Shown here: positions 34,301 to 43,787 of the stretch, one piece after another
Layout: every line of letters begins with the position of its first letter
Position numbering within the stretch: position 1 is the first letter of the stretch
Source: Bursaphelenchus xylophilus
Lineage: Eukaryota > Nematoda > Chromadorea > Rhabditida > Aphelenchoididae
DNA length: 64,000 nt
Assembly: GCA_904066235.2 (NCBI GenBank)
Contig: CAJFCV020000003.1
Coordinates: forward strand, 6,262,001 to 6,326,000
Direction of reading: 5' to 3'
Notes under the pieces: model-generated
The model's input: the letters and a program-made list of their open reading frames with translations, nothing else
What the model was told of the DNA's origin: nothing
Database searches by the model: none
Position numbers and translations under genes: made by a program

Positions 34301-36181
34301 AAAGTTGAGACAAATAGAATGCCGAAAAGTTATATTACACATGGTACCTTGGTAATTTTCGAAGTAGGCGAAAACTACATCCTACAGAAAAAGTGTCAAT
34401 TACAAAAATTTTCGCCATGGTCGAAAACGTATTTTGGCAATGTTTCCGGGTCTTCTACACCGATTTTGAAAAAAATGATTTTTCGAAATACCGTATCGGC
34501 AAGATTCAAAGTACCATAACTCCAACCCCCCCCCCCCTTTTTTATTTTCGCGCATTTTTGATATGTTGTTACATACATGTCAAAGTGTTTTTAAGAGGTT
34601 TCAAAAGTTGAGACAAGTTCTCTGCAAAAAAGTTACATTCAATATGGTACCTTACAAGGGAAGTCGTTCAGATCGCAAATGAGTTGAGCTATGGGACCGG
34701 TATATTCTGATTCTCCATATTCGAAAACGGTAAGAGCTAAAACAGTTTTTCCGTCTGGGCCCTAGTTTTCGAGAAAATCGACCGTAAAGTTTGATCGGAA
34801 ACTCTGCTAAATAGTCCTCGCTCCGAAAGGCCTTTGAAACAAGAGCCAAATGGCGGAGGGCGAGTGAAAACGCTCTCAAAATTCTTTTGTCCGGGATGCC
34901 GGGGAAGGTTCGAGTCTCGCTAGGACCAAACCCTAATTCACAAAGCAAAAAAAATATTTTTCCTTTTGCGTACTTTGGAGAAAATATTGAAATGCATGTC
35001 AAATAGGCATATTTCTGCGTTGAACTCAAAAATGAAGTGTTTATTCCTAAAAAACTATTTGATCTGAAATTATTGGGGTACACTTCACCACAAAAAACTA
35101 AAAAAATTTTATTTTTTATCATTTTCAATATCAGAGCTCTTTGAACATGCCTTTCCCGGTATCACGGACAAAAGAATTTTGAGAGCGTTTTCACTCGCCC
35201 TCCGCCATTTGGCTCTTGATCCAAAAGTCTTTTGGAGCGAGGACTATTTAGCGGGGTCTCCAGTCAAACTTTACGGTCGATTTTCTCGAAAACCAGGGCC
35301 CATACGGAAAATTTGTTTTAACTCTTACCGTTCTCGAATATGGAGAATCAGAATATACCGGTCCCATAGCTCAACTCATTTGCGATCTGAACGACTTCCC
35401 TTGTTAGTATTTTTCAAAGTAGTCGAAGGCAACATCCTACGGCAAAGTTGTCAATTATGAAAATGTTCCCCATGGTCAAAAACGTAGAACAGGAAGGTTT
35501 TGTGCTTTTACTCCTCCGGGTTTTTACACACGAACCCAATCTTTGTGAAAATTGTACCTACAGTAACCCCCGTATACGGTAATTTCCGAAACTAAAAATT
35601 CGTGCTGACGTTCACCTATCATAGTACAACAACTATGCAAAATATCAAAAGATCCTGAGTTGGTCGTTTTTTTGAAATGTCCGGCCCTTGTTATGAGAAA
35701 CTTCAATCTGTAAAAAACTCTCTTTTAAGAACAAAGCAACAATCAAAAAATGAACAAAATTTTCGAGATTAATAACAATAAATCCATTTCATGGTTCAGG
35801 TGGTATTGCTAAGCCTCATGTTTTGTTTTTTCCCGGTTCCGAAAGTGTCACTTTCCGGAATTGTCCAAATTCCGGAAATGTTTTGACGCGTATTTTTCGT
35901 GACCCCAAAACAAAACTTTTGTCACAAAATGTTATATAAGAGTAAATTTATTTTAGAAAATTGCCGATGACAATTTATGGAGAATCACAGATCCAGAATT
36001 GGTAGGCAGACTAATATCTGATGCTCTGCAGAAAACAAACCCGGATTCTGTTCGGAAAGCCAAGGCTGGGAAGTTGAAACATTTCAATCGAATTCGTAAT
36101 CGGATAATTGTGGATTCTCAAAGACGCATTGGAATCGACCAGATTGAGATGGCGTTGAAAGAAAGATTAGGTGAATTATAA
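31314..36181 (+). CDS. GATB: Mitochondrial Glu-tRNA(Gln) amidotransferase subunit B
   Basis: GatB (PET112 family) is the subunit of GatCAB that binds mis-acylated Glu-tRNA(Gln) for conversion to Gln-tRNA(Gln) in mitochondria. The N-terminus MLKIIYYNSFKRLLST is a plausible mitochondrial presequence. Family motifs follow: [68 protein letters not shown] and EGHDYRFLPEPNIP. The YqeY-like tail ends RIGIDQIEMALKERLGEL. Exons 1-4 region spans 31314-32226, then 32556-32876 and 32912-33030; a 2.9-kb intron (33031-35956) full of repeats precedes the last exon (35957-36181). The stop lies only 21 bp from the stop of the opposing gene, so the 3' UTRs overlap. Confidence 0.93.
32227..32555. repeat. GatB intron with GC-rich repeat string
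   Basis: This ~330-bp intron contains CCACGGCTCCGGAGCC and adjoining GGCTCCGGCTCCG near 32422-32460. A similar string lies in the gene desert near 12508. It may be the core of a short dispersed repeat. Splice sites on both sides preserve the GatB frame (GATGG then GAAAACAG). Confidence 0.4.
33133..33575. mobile_element. Diverged hAT-type MITE, copy 2
   Basis: It starts TAGGGTTCGGAAAATT like the copy at 3736. It keeps the internal landmarks in the same order: GGGTATATTCGGGTATT, GAAGTCGTT, CTACAACAAACAAAAC-like sequence and ACAATGAAAAAGTTTA. The similarity fades near 33575 before any right-hand CCGAACCCTA, so the right terminus seems lost or heavily diverged. Confidence 0.65.
33900..34652. repeat. 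Tandem array of a ~300-bp unit
   Basis: Three successive units each contain CCATAACTCC or a variant, a poly-C run, GATATGTTGTTACA, GTTTCAAAAGTTGAGACAA and, in units 1-2, a segment with TCAATTACAAAAATTTT. Unit starts are about 300 bp apart. Units 1 and 2 are complete; unit 3 is split by the foldback element at 34655. Related sequence occurs inverted at 63100-63480 and in the troponin T intron at 40560-40800. Confidence 0.7.
34652..35406. mobile_element. Foldback element with tRNA-like module (copy D)
   Basis: The 749-bp element 34655-35403 begins CAAGGGAAGTCGTTCAGATC and ends with its inverse, flanked by TTA on both sides. Each arm (~275 bp) carries a tRNA-like stretch: GCCAAATGGCGGAG, ATTCTTTTG, a potential variable arm TCCGGGATGCCGGGG, and GGTTCGAGTCT at 34907-34917, very close to the RNA polymerase III B-box consensus. 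A spacer of about 200 bp separates the arms. The adjacent tandem unit supplies the empty site: GGTACCTTGGTAATTTT there versus GGTACC-TTA-element-TTA-GTATTTTT here. Confidence 0.78.
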
Positions 36182-36202
36182 AAAAATAAAGTGAGATCAT
36201 CT

Positions 36203-37587
36203 TCAGTTCATTCTGTGTGCGTATCTTCGGAGCTGAATACTGCGGTTTACAATTCGCTCAATGAATTGTTGTTTTAATTGGGAAAATCCTCCAGGTTTGC
36301 TCAGAAGGCTCAAATCCATTCCTTTCGTTAGATCTTCCAGGTCTGGAAGGTCTTTTATCATCATCAATTCATTCAGTTCGCTTGGGGACAACGACGACGT
36401 TACCTCTGGGAGGTGGTTGTGTGATTTCACAGGGGGTTCCTTTGTCCGTGGTTTATCGAAAACATAAAGTGGCGCTTCTGTGGTCTCGGGTGGAGTAGAA
36501 GTCACCGGACGAATTAACAGTTTATCCCCGTTTTCGCCGGTTCTAAACAATTTCCGATGGATTGATTCTAATTGCTCAACTTCGGCGATTGTCAAATTTG
36601 AGATATCAAACCTAGGCCGCAAACGTCTACTTCCACTGGAAGATGTTTCTAGTTCCTCAAAATACGTCTGAGTTGTCGGCGCTTCGTATGCTTTGGCTTC
36701 TGTGGTCGGAAAGGAGTCAATCCCGTAAATGTTGAGACGACTCATCCTTTGTTCGACAGGATGCTGTCTTGGGTGATTATTAACGGGGATGATAGGAGCG
36801 GGCATGTTTGGAATTTGGTCTCGGCGTCCTATCAGACTAACCGGAGTCTCCGATTCCATAGCTGGAGCTTGAACAAAAGAAGGCGCTTGGGCGTTGTATC
36901 CATTGTTTTCATCCAAAGCCCGGGATCGGAGCCTTGACTCCACAGGAGAGTATCTGACGTCAGATGATGATGCAAACAGAGGAGTTGGTTGAGGCGAGAA
37001 AGAAGAAGAACCTGCAAACGATTTGACAACTGCAGGGATGATGGAGAGCTGTTTGAGGATATTCAACATTGCCGGAAGATTCTTAAAATCCACGGTCATG
37101 TCGACGTCTTTTTTCTTTTCCGTCGTGTTTTCTGAAGCCTCGGTGGTAGGCAAAGAAGTCGACGTTTCCACGGTCGTGGTTGTTGGGATCTCAGTTGTGG
37201 TTGTTGACGATGTAGTTTCCACATGAAGACTTGTTGTTTTGATCGTCTCCTCGGCGGATTCGGCCTCTGGTACTTCGGACTGCTCTCCCCGGGTATCCAC
37301 TATCAACATCAATCCTCCGTCTTGGTTCAGATTTCTCATCTGCTTCCATTCCCTCCAGTCTATTAATTGTATTGATGGAGTCGTCGCTGAAAACACTTGA
37401 TGAGCACGCTCTTAACTGATAAAATCCTTTCCTTCGGACACTTACTGGATGGTTTCTCGTTCAATTTTATTTTCCATTTGGCACTCGATACGATACTAAA
37501 ACTCATAGTAGCCAAAAGCAAATAGAGCCACGTTTTCTTTCGACACGGCGATATTATAGGAGGAGCGGAAACAAAGCCCTCCGGCAT
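36203..37587 (-). CDS. Threonine-rich secreted or surface protein
   Basis: A two-exon minus-strand gene. Exon 1 encodes a short basic start and a hydrophobic stretch LYLLLATMSFSIVSSA, a likely signal peptide or anchor, running to KPSS. Exon 2 (from 37389) follows a TTTTCAG acceptor. The mature region has a Thr/Ser-rich low-complexity segment (TTSSTTTTEIPTTTTVETS) suited to O-glycosylation, proline-rich parts, and an acidic and Leu-rich C-terminus (DLPDLEDLTKGMDLSLL) ending RRYAHRMN. I recognise no domain. It may be a nematode-specific extracellular or cuticle-associated protein, but that is inference. Its stop lies 21 bp from the convergent GatB stop. Confidence 0.7.
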
Positions 37588-37734
37588 TCTAAGTTCGCCA
37601 GAATTATAAGATTTAATATTTTATCGAGGTCAGGGGAGAAATCGGAGAGCAATTAATATTTTACTTTCAATTTCTTCCGAATTCTGTTCAAAAGCTTCCC
37701 GATCCATTACAAGACATCCCGTAATTATTTTTAT

Positions 37735-38927
37735 TCATTTCGGCGCTTGGCTGTTCGGATGGTTCTCGTCGTATCTTGCCAGACCTTCCTGGCTGCTGGT
37801 CATCATCAGTTGTCCTTCGGTCGACCAGAATTTACATTCGGCATAAATACGTCCATTCTCTGAAAATATTAATTTGATTACACCAAAATCAATTCGGACT
37901 TACCGGCGATTGGACTCTTAACTTCCACATACATCCATTCATTTGTATTTACATCAGTATGGAAGTAAAGACATTGATCCAGAGAAAACAGCATGGTGGG
38001 GAAGAACCCCGCATTAATGTGATCCATTAGAGCACCCTCTATCATAACAATATCTCCCATGAATGCCCCCATTACACGATGATCGATCTGACTGTCTCCC
38101 GGAGAATATTTAGATCGCATAAATACTTTGTGGGTAGGACCACGATGAGGGGGATGTCGTGTGCGCATTGTCCATCGAGGAACATCCGTAGTTCGTATCT
38201 AAAATACAAATAGAAAAAGGATGACGAGGATGTGTTACATCAAAGAGATCCAAAAATAAGTGCGGAGTATTCTTCAGTTTCCACTGCAACAACTTTCGGT
38301 GGAATGGAGTTATAGAATTATCTTCCAATGCCTCCAAGATCCCATCTCTCCAAGTAGGAAGGGTGTCCGGATTAACATCCACACGAAATGGCTCCAAATG
38401 TTTGATCGCCGGCTTCTCCTCTACATGAAAAGAAGTGAACCCGGAACATAGAACCTTGTTTCCTTGATGAGATTCCACATATCTACTACAGAAACTCTTT
38501 CCATCGCGGATTCTTTTAACGTTCAGATGCAATGGTTGATTTACGGTGCCTACAACAACCAAATAATGCATGAAAAACCAAGAAATACCAGAATCTAGAA
38601 AGTAGGAATGAGTCGAATGAGGTAACATTCCCGTGGAGACGGTCATGCAGGCAGCTCTCAGTTGAAGTGCAAGGTTCTGTCCACCATAAATTGGATCCAA
38701 GTGCATTCTGCCTTGCAGTAGAGCATTACTCCTAAAATTATAAAAATTTTTAGTAAAGGTCAACATACGTAAAAGAGTCACTTCCATTTTTAGACAGAGA
38801 TGTCAGACTTTTAACTGTTTTATGGAGATCTTTGAAATCCTGCTTGAATATGTTAGAGCTCAGTTTCAAGCACGATGTGATCACTAAAACAATAAAATAT
38901 TACACTCAAGACGACCGTCTTACCCAT
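37735..38927 (-). CDS. ACOT8: Acyl-CoA thioesterase (ACOT8 / TesB family)
   Basis: This encodes a double-hotdog acyl-CoA thioesterase. Clear segments are MHLDPIYGGQNLALQL (the VYGGQ motif), STHSYFLDSGIS (normally HSLHCYFV-type), LHLNVKRIRDGKSFCSRYV and IDHRVMGAFMGD, ending with GRIYAECKFWSTEGQLMM. Such enzymes release free fatty acids from CoA, often in peroxisomes; the C-terminus NSQAPK is not a canonical peroxisomal SKL. The proposed first exon is only four bases (38924-38927, ATGG) and joins 38769-38883 in frame; this start is tentative. The gene is divergently arranged with troponin T copy 1. Confidence 0.85.
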
Positions 38928-39468
38928 TCCGTGTTTTAAAACATTAATGAAAAAATAATGAAACAGACCTTCTCATATTATTTCTCGTATGTAAAGTGTT
39001 CTGTCCACTTTTTTGACGTCAAATCATGACGACGCGGCTTATTAGCTGGCTGATAAGATCATCTTTGATTTTTTTTAAATAAAGGAGACATAATGTCAAA
39101 CTGTTTTTGGACATACATAATGTCAATCAATTCAGAAAAATGACCTCGCGCCTCCAATTGTAATTTTTCTTTGCAATTCTTTTCCTTAAGTCGTGGAAAT
39201 TTTACATTGTTTCTTTTATTATTTCCTCTTTCTTCTTTCTAATTGAACCGACATACTTGAGATGGGCCGGCGGGGGCGGAATCCCAAAACTGCCCCAACA
39301 ATTGTTTAATGGCAAAAGGCCAGGACCGACCGAACCTTCAGGAAAAGAAATCGAGAAAGAAAAAGATTAATCTGCCAGCGGATAAAGAGGCCAGGCCAAC
39401 CCACTCATCGCAATAAGTCCCGATCGACTCCATTTTATCCCTTTCATTCGAGTTTTTGATCCCCTGCC
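38928..39468. promoter_or_regulatory. Divergent promoter region, ACOT8-like / troponin T
   Basis: No coding potential is visible. The ~540-bp interval separates the start of the minus-strand thioesterase from that of troponin T copy 1. It includes a G-rich block GGGCCGGCGGGGGCGGAAT near 39264 and T-rich acceptor-like sequence. Muscle-gene regulatory elements would be expected here, but none can be named from sequence alone. Confidence 0.4.
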
Positions 39469-41679
39469 ATGTCTGACGAGGAAGAATAGTAAGTTTCAAA
39501 ATTATGCTACATGCATTCAAAGCGTACATTGCTCTAACCGGTGTGCTATTACAGTAGTGAGGAGGAAGTGATTGAGGAAGAAGAGGAGGAGGAAGAAGCC
39601 CCCGCTGAAGAAAACGCGGCCGCTCCTGCTCCAGAAGCTGAAACTGCTGAAGCTGAGCCCGAGGCTGATGCTCCAATTGAGGATGCTCCCGCCCCAGAAG
39701 AGCGCAAGACCAGACCTCCTCCACCACCAGAAAAGGAGGTCGATCCTTCCACCTTGACTGAAGCCGAACAGGCCATGCTGGCTGCCAAGAAACGGCATGA
39801 AGAAGAAGAGGCCGCTCGCAGTCAAGAAGCCGAAGCCAGAAGACAACAAGAGTTGGCTACTGTTGATGAAGAACTCCGCGCTTTGAAGGAACGTCAGATC
39901 GAAAGAAAGAAGCAGCGAGAAATCGAGGAAGCCGAGATGGCCGAACGTCGTCGCAAAGATGAACAGCGTCGTCGTGAGGAAGAAGAGGCCCGCAAGGCAA
40001 AGATTGAAGCCCAGAAGCGAGCAAAGGAAGAAGAGAAGCTGAAGAGACAACAGGTCATGGCTGGTGCCTTCGTTAACACCTCTGCTAGTGAGTGGCCGTT
40101 TAGATAAGAGGTTGTACCATTGAGGTCTGACTAAAAAAAATTTTATTTAGATATTGGCCGAAAGAAGGAGAAGACTGAAGAACAGAGACAAGAAGCCAAG
40201 CGTGCTTATATCGCTTCTATTCAGAATAAGCCTGACATCTCCAACTTATTGCCCAATGACTTAAAGGCCAAGATCAAGCAACTTCACGCTCGCATTTTGA
40301 AGTTGGAGTCTGACAAATACGATCTGGAGAAGCGTCATGAACGTCAAGACTATGACGTGAGTAACAGTGCAGAAAAATTTAATTTCAAAGCAAGGCCCGG
40401 GTATTTCCAAAAATCGACGCCAGAATTTTTAGAAAAATATTGAATCCTTTGATCTTTTGCATAGTTGTTGTACTAGGAGGACAGTTAAACATTAACTTTT
40501 TGAAACCTTCGAAAAATACGATAGGTTAAAACTTTTGTCGGTCATGCTGCATTGTTTAAAATGTCTTTTTTCAAGAAGTTTAAATTACAATAATGTTCGC
40601 CATGGTCGAAAACGTGAAACAGTGAAGTTTACGCTTTTTTTACGACAAAATTCGCGAAAATGAAATTTAGGTGTACGGCATGAACAACATTGAAAGTGCA
40701 GTAACTCCAAAACAGCGCCTTTATCTTCCTAAATTTGTGATATGTTGCTACCTGCATGTCACAGTAAATTTGGAAGGCTCCGAAAGTAGTCGAAGGCTAC
40801 AGTGTACAATAATGTTCGTCATAGTGTAAAACAGCGAGATTTTGTCCTTTTATTCATAAGGGATTTTGTGCACTAACCCAACTACCGTAACCCCGGTTAC
40901 GAAAATTTTCGAACCTAAATATTCGCACTGATGTTTAGCTGTCCGAGTACCACAACTATGGAAAGTATCAAAAGATTCATTTTTTTCAAATGTCCGGCCT
41001 TTGTTATGACAGATTGAAATCTGTAAAAACGCTGTTTTAAGTTGAAAGAATTGAACGAACGCACCAGCCAGGCCGCAAGAAAGAAGGCCATTGCTATGGG
41101 AGTGGAGGCCGAAGAAGCCGAAGCCAGCTCTGGTGGAGTTGTCCGTCCTCCTAAGATCAATGTTGCCTCCAAATATGATCGTCGGGTTGATCATCGTGGA
41201 TACGGAGACCGTCGTGAACTCTTTGAACACGTAGTTTGAACTCCCTCAATATAAATAATTGTCTTACCTTTAGCCCGTCGTGAAACCAGAACCCCCTATC
41301 GCTCATGGCAGTGGACGCCCTCCACCAGAATGGGGCCGAAAGAACGTTGAAGAATTGGAACAGCTCAGAAAGAACCTGGAGCCCTTCAGATATCAAGAAC
41401 AGGTCAAGGCCGAAGGTGAGGCTGCCAAGCCCCCAGTTCCGATTATCCCTCTTCAGATCCCTTCGGAATCTGAAGCCGTTGCTCCCAAAGAGGTATGAAG
41501 GTTTCTAAATTCCATCTATTGCGACCCAGAATGGGGTAAAGCGACTAAAACTCATCGAAAATTTTTGATTCAACGTTTTCAATGAGTTTAGTCTCACGGA
41601 GTCGTTTTGCCTCATTCTGAGTCGTAATCGAAAGATTCCAAGATTTCGGTTATAATTATTAACCTATTATTTTTAGTAA
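39469..41679 (+). CDS. tnt: Troponin T, copy 1
   Basis: Troponin T anchors the troponin complex to tropomyosin on muscle thin filaments. Exons are 39469-39488, 39555-40087, 40151-40356, 41042-41230, 41274-41492 and the lone stop codon at 41677-41679, giving 389 residues. The N-terminus is hyper-acidic (MSDEEEY, then an E-run), followed by [15 protein letters not shown], the [17 protein letters not shown] helix, long charged coiled coils ([20 protein letters not shown]) and the troponin-I/C binding heptads ([21 protein letters not shown]). The C-terminal block [20 protein letters not shown] is shared with copy 2. An AATAAA follows ~40 bp after the stop. The 685-nt intron 40357-41041 is repeat-derived and absent from copy 2; its acceptor is TTTTAAG. 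Confidence 0.93.
40357..41041 (+). repeat. Repeat-derived intron 3 of troponin T copy 1
   Basis: The interval 40560-40800 resembles the ~300-bp tandem unit of the GatB intron (GCCATGGTCGAAAACG, AGTAACTCCAAAAC, GATATGTTGCTAC). The interval 40860-41041 matches GatB-intron sequence 35520-35718 (AATGTCCGGCC, TTGTTATGA, AATCTGTAAAAA and a terminal TTTTAAG). The repeat similarity runs to the 3' splice site. Confidence 0.65.
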
Positions 41680-41862
41680 ACTTTCTTCTTGACTACGTCC
41701 CCGACAAAATGTTTATCGAATAAATTTGATCATCATTACAACTGGGGGATTGCGTTAATTTTACGTTTTTAATTTTTAGTCACTGTGTAAGTTAAAAAGA
41801 TTTGATTGCGAAGCAAAATCCGCGAAAGAAAATAATAATATAATTTTCCAAAAAAATGTTTT

Positions 41863-42410
41863 TTCCTGTCCCGAAGCGAAAACCTTTCAAATTTTATACA
41901 AGTTTTCCAAAAATTGGTCTTTCCAAATCCCGAAGCGAAAACATTTCAAATTTTGTTAAATTATTCACAAAAAATCTTTTTTTTTCAAGGTGCATTGTTC
42001 GTCCAGGTGCACTGTTCAAAAATGTCAGGTGCACTGTTCGCTCAGGTGCACAATTCGCCTGGGTGCGCTGTTTGAGTCAGGTGCGCTGTTCGGACACAAC
42101 CCTTGGCTATAAGCCTTGTCTTCTCGGAGAGATTTTCCAATATGACCAATCATGTGTCATATTCCAATATGACAAATGTGAGATCGGTAACGAACAATTT
42201 AGCAAGAACTTTTTGCGCAGCAAGCACATTTGTTCCAACGAACACATTCGCTTGATCTACCCTTGCCATATTTTTCTTTTCACAAATAAAAAAAATCTTT
42301 TTTCCTTGTCTCGAAGCGAAAACATTTCAAATTTTGTACATATTTTCCAAAAAAATCTTTTTCCTTGTCCCGAAGCGAAAACAGTTAAAATTTTTATCTC
42401 ATTTTAAATT
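41863..42410. repeat. Satellite-like repeats flanking AGGTGCACTGTTCG block
   Basis: Four occurrences of CGAAGCGAAAAC, each followed by TTTCAAATTTTGT or a variant, lie two on each side of a block in which CAGGTGCACTGTTCG-like units of about 16-20 bp repeat at least five times (41990-42103). The same unit recurs at 43703-43783 beyond the TIR element. The arrangement suggests one satellite region later split by insertion. Confidence 0.55.
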
Positions 42411-42416
42411 TTTTTT

Positions 42417-43658
42417 CACAGGGGACTCGGATTTACTTATAAGTAAAATTTTTTACTTATATTTACCAATAACTTACATATAAGTTAAAAAAGGCGGGGC
42501 TTATTTATTTTTACTTATATTATTTACGTTTATTTACTTATATTTACAAATAGCGGTACTTATATGTAAAAAACGGCGGAGCTCGTTCATTTTTACTTAT
42601 ATGTACATATAGGAGCCTTGAAAAGAAAACTTTTGAGCGTCAAAGACGCTTTTTGGTTTCCGCATGCGTTGGCCGGACTTAGTTAGAAATATTCTAACTT
42701 TTTGGAGTGTGAAAGAACGTATCTCAACCTCGGATCGAATAAAGTAAGGTGCTTGTAGTCGGTTTTTTTCTTTTACAGGAGAACAGAGTGCTCAGATCAA
42801 AAGTCGCGAACGTGAGAACCTTCCCGAGCACGGAGCATGATAACGTCAAACTTCACGCAGTTCCAAAAAAATTGTAAAGAAGCACTATGAGGCAGGAATT
42901 TGGATGAAGAACTGTTTGCTCAAATTTGGTAGGTGTTTTTAAACTGCTTTCACATTTCATAAAACCAAAGATTTTTCCTGACATAGTTTTGCTATGTTGT
43001 ACTAGGTCCAGGTGAAGCCTCTAGGTTTCAGATTATCGAAAAATTGGTCGTGGATGGTAGTAAATGTACAATATGCACACGATCCGGAAAAATGGCACTC
43101 GGATGATTCAGGTATGTTGAGAATATTCACCTGGACCTAGTACAACATGGCAAAAATTGGTGTCTCGAAATTTCATTGGCAAACTTGGTGAACCTAAAAC
43201 TATTTTTTTTCGGGGTGGAGAAGCACAAAAAATTGTAGTAAATATCGTCGAACGACCTTATCTTCTTTATTTTTTACTATTTTCAGTGAATCCAGACGCA
43301 GAAATCCCCATAGAAGGTCCCACAAATGATGCCTCGCAAGGACGAAAACAGATGAGAAACCTATCCGGAGCACACAAGATGCGTTATCCACATGTATTTG
43401 TTGTTTCTGAGAATCGAAATAAACGTTTATAATATAATCTGCACTGTGCGTAATTCTGGGTTACAAATAAGTAAAAAATCCTTATTTGTAAATATAAGTA
43501 AATTTGGAGCGCGCCGAAAATAAAGTTTACATATAAGTAATTTCAGAATTACTTATATGTACGATTATTTACTTATATGTACGTTTATTTACTTATATAA
43601 ACTTCAATTTCATATAAGTAAAAAAGACGTACATATAAGTAAATCCGAGTTCCCTGTG
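42417..43658. mobile_element. TIR element rich in ACTTATATGTA motifs
   Basis: The left end CACAGGGGACTCGGATTTAC and right end GTAAATCCGAGTTCCCTGTG are inverted copies with one mismatch. Both subterminal regions are dense in ACTTATAT and its complement ATATAAGT (about ten or more copies per side), the kind of repeated subterminal motif transposases bind. In the interior, GTACTAGGTCCAGGTGA (~43000) is inverted at TCACCTGGACCTAGTAC (~43126), a nested hairpin. No clear target duplication and no recognised transposase. Confidence 0.65.
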
Positions 43659-43787
43659 TTAATTTTTTTTTTTTTTTAATTATGCACAAACAAACTTTTT
43701 TCAAGATGTACTGTTCGCCTAGGTGCACAATTCGCTTAGGTGCCCTTTTCGTTAGGTGCACTATTCGTCAGGTGCACTGTTTGGACC

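Larger units (their letters stand above)
33031..35956. repeat. 2.9-kb repeat-packed last intron of GatB
   Basis: This intron holds, in order: a diverged copy of the hAT-type MITE starting TAGGGTTCGG at 33133; about three tandem copies of a ~300-bp unit from ~33900 (units begin near 33900, 34201 and 34501 with A-A-C-A-T-T-A-A-A-A-G-T-type sequence followed by a poly-C run); a foldback element inserted in the third unit (34655-35403); and a segment at 35520-35730 shared with a troponin T intron. Despite this the splice sites are intact. Confidence 0.7.

Noticed and set aside
33900..34652. CRISPR-like array
   Set aside because: The repeats are ~300 bp tandem units in a eukaryotic intron with no short-repeat/unique-spacer pattern.
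39517..40050. Hydrophobic minus-strand frame opposite troponin T copy 1
   Set aside because: Antisense of the Glu/Lys-rich coiled coil, which reads as Phe/Leu/Ser on the other strand; no independent evidence.
41856..42407. 183-codon frame (41856-42407)
   Set aside because: It is a translation of the CGAAGCGAAAAC and AGGTGCACTGTTCG repeats, with internally repetitive peptide; no support as a protein.
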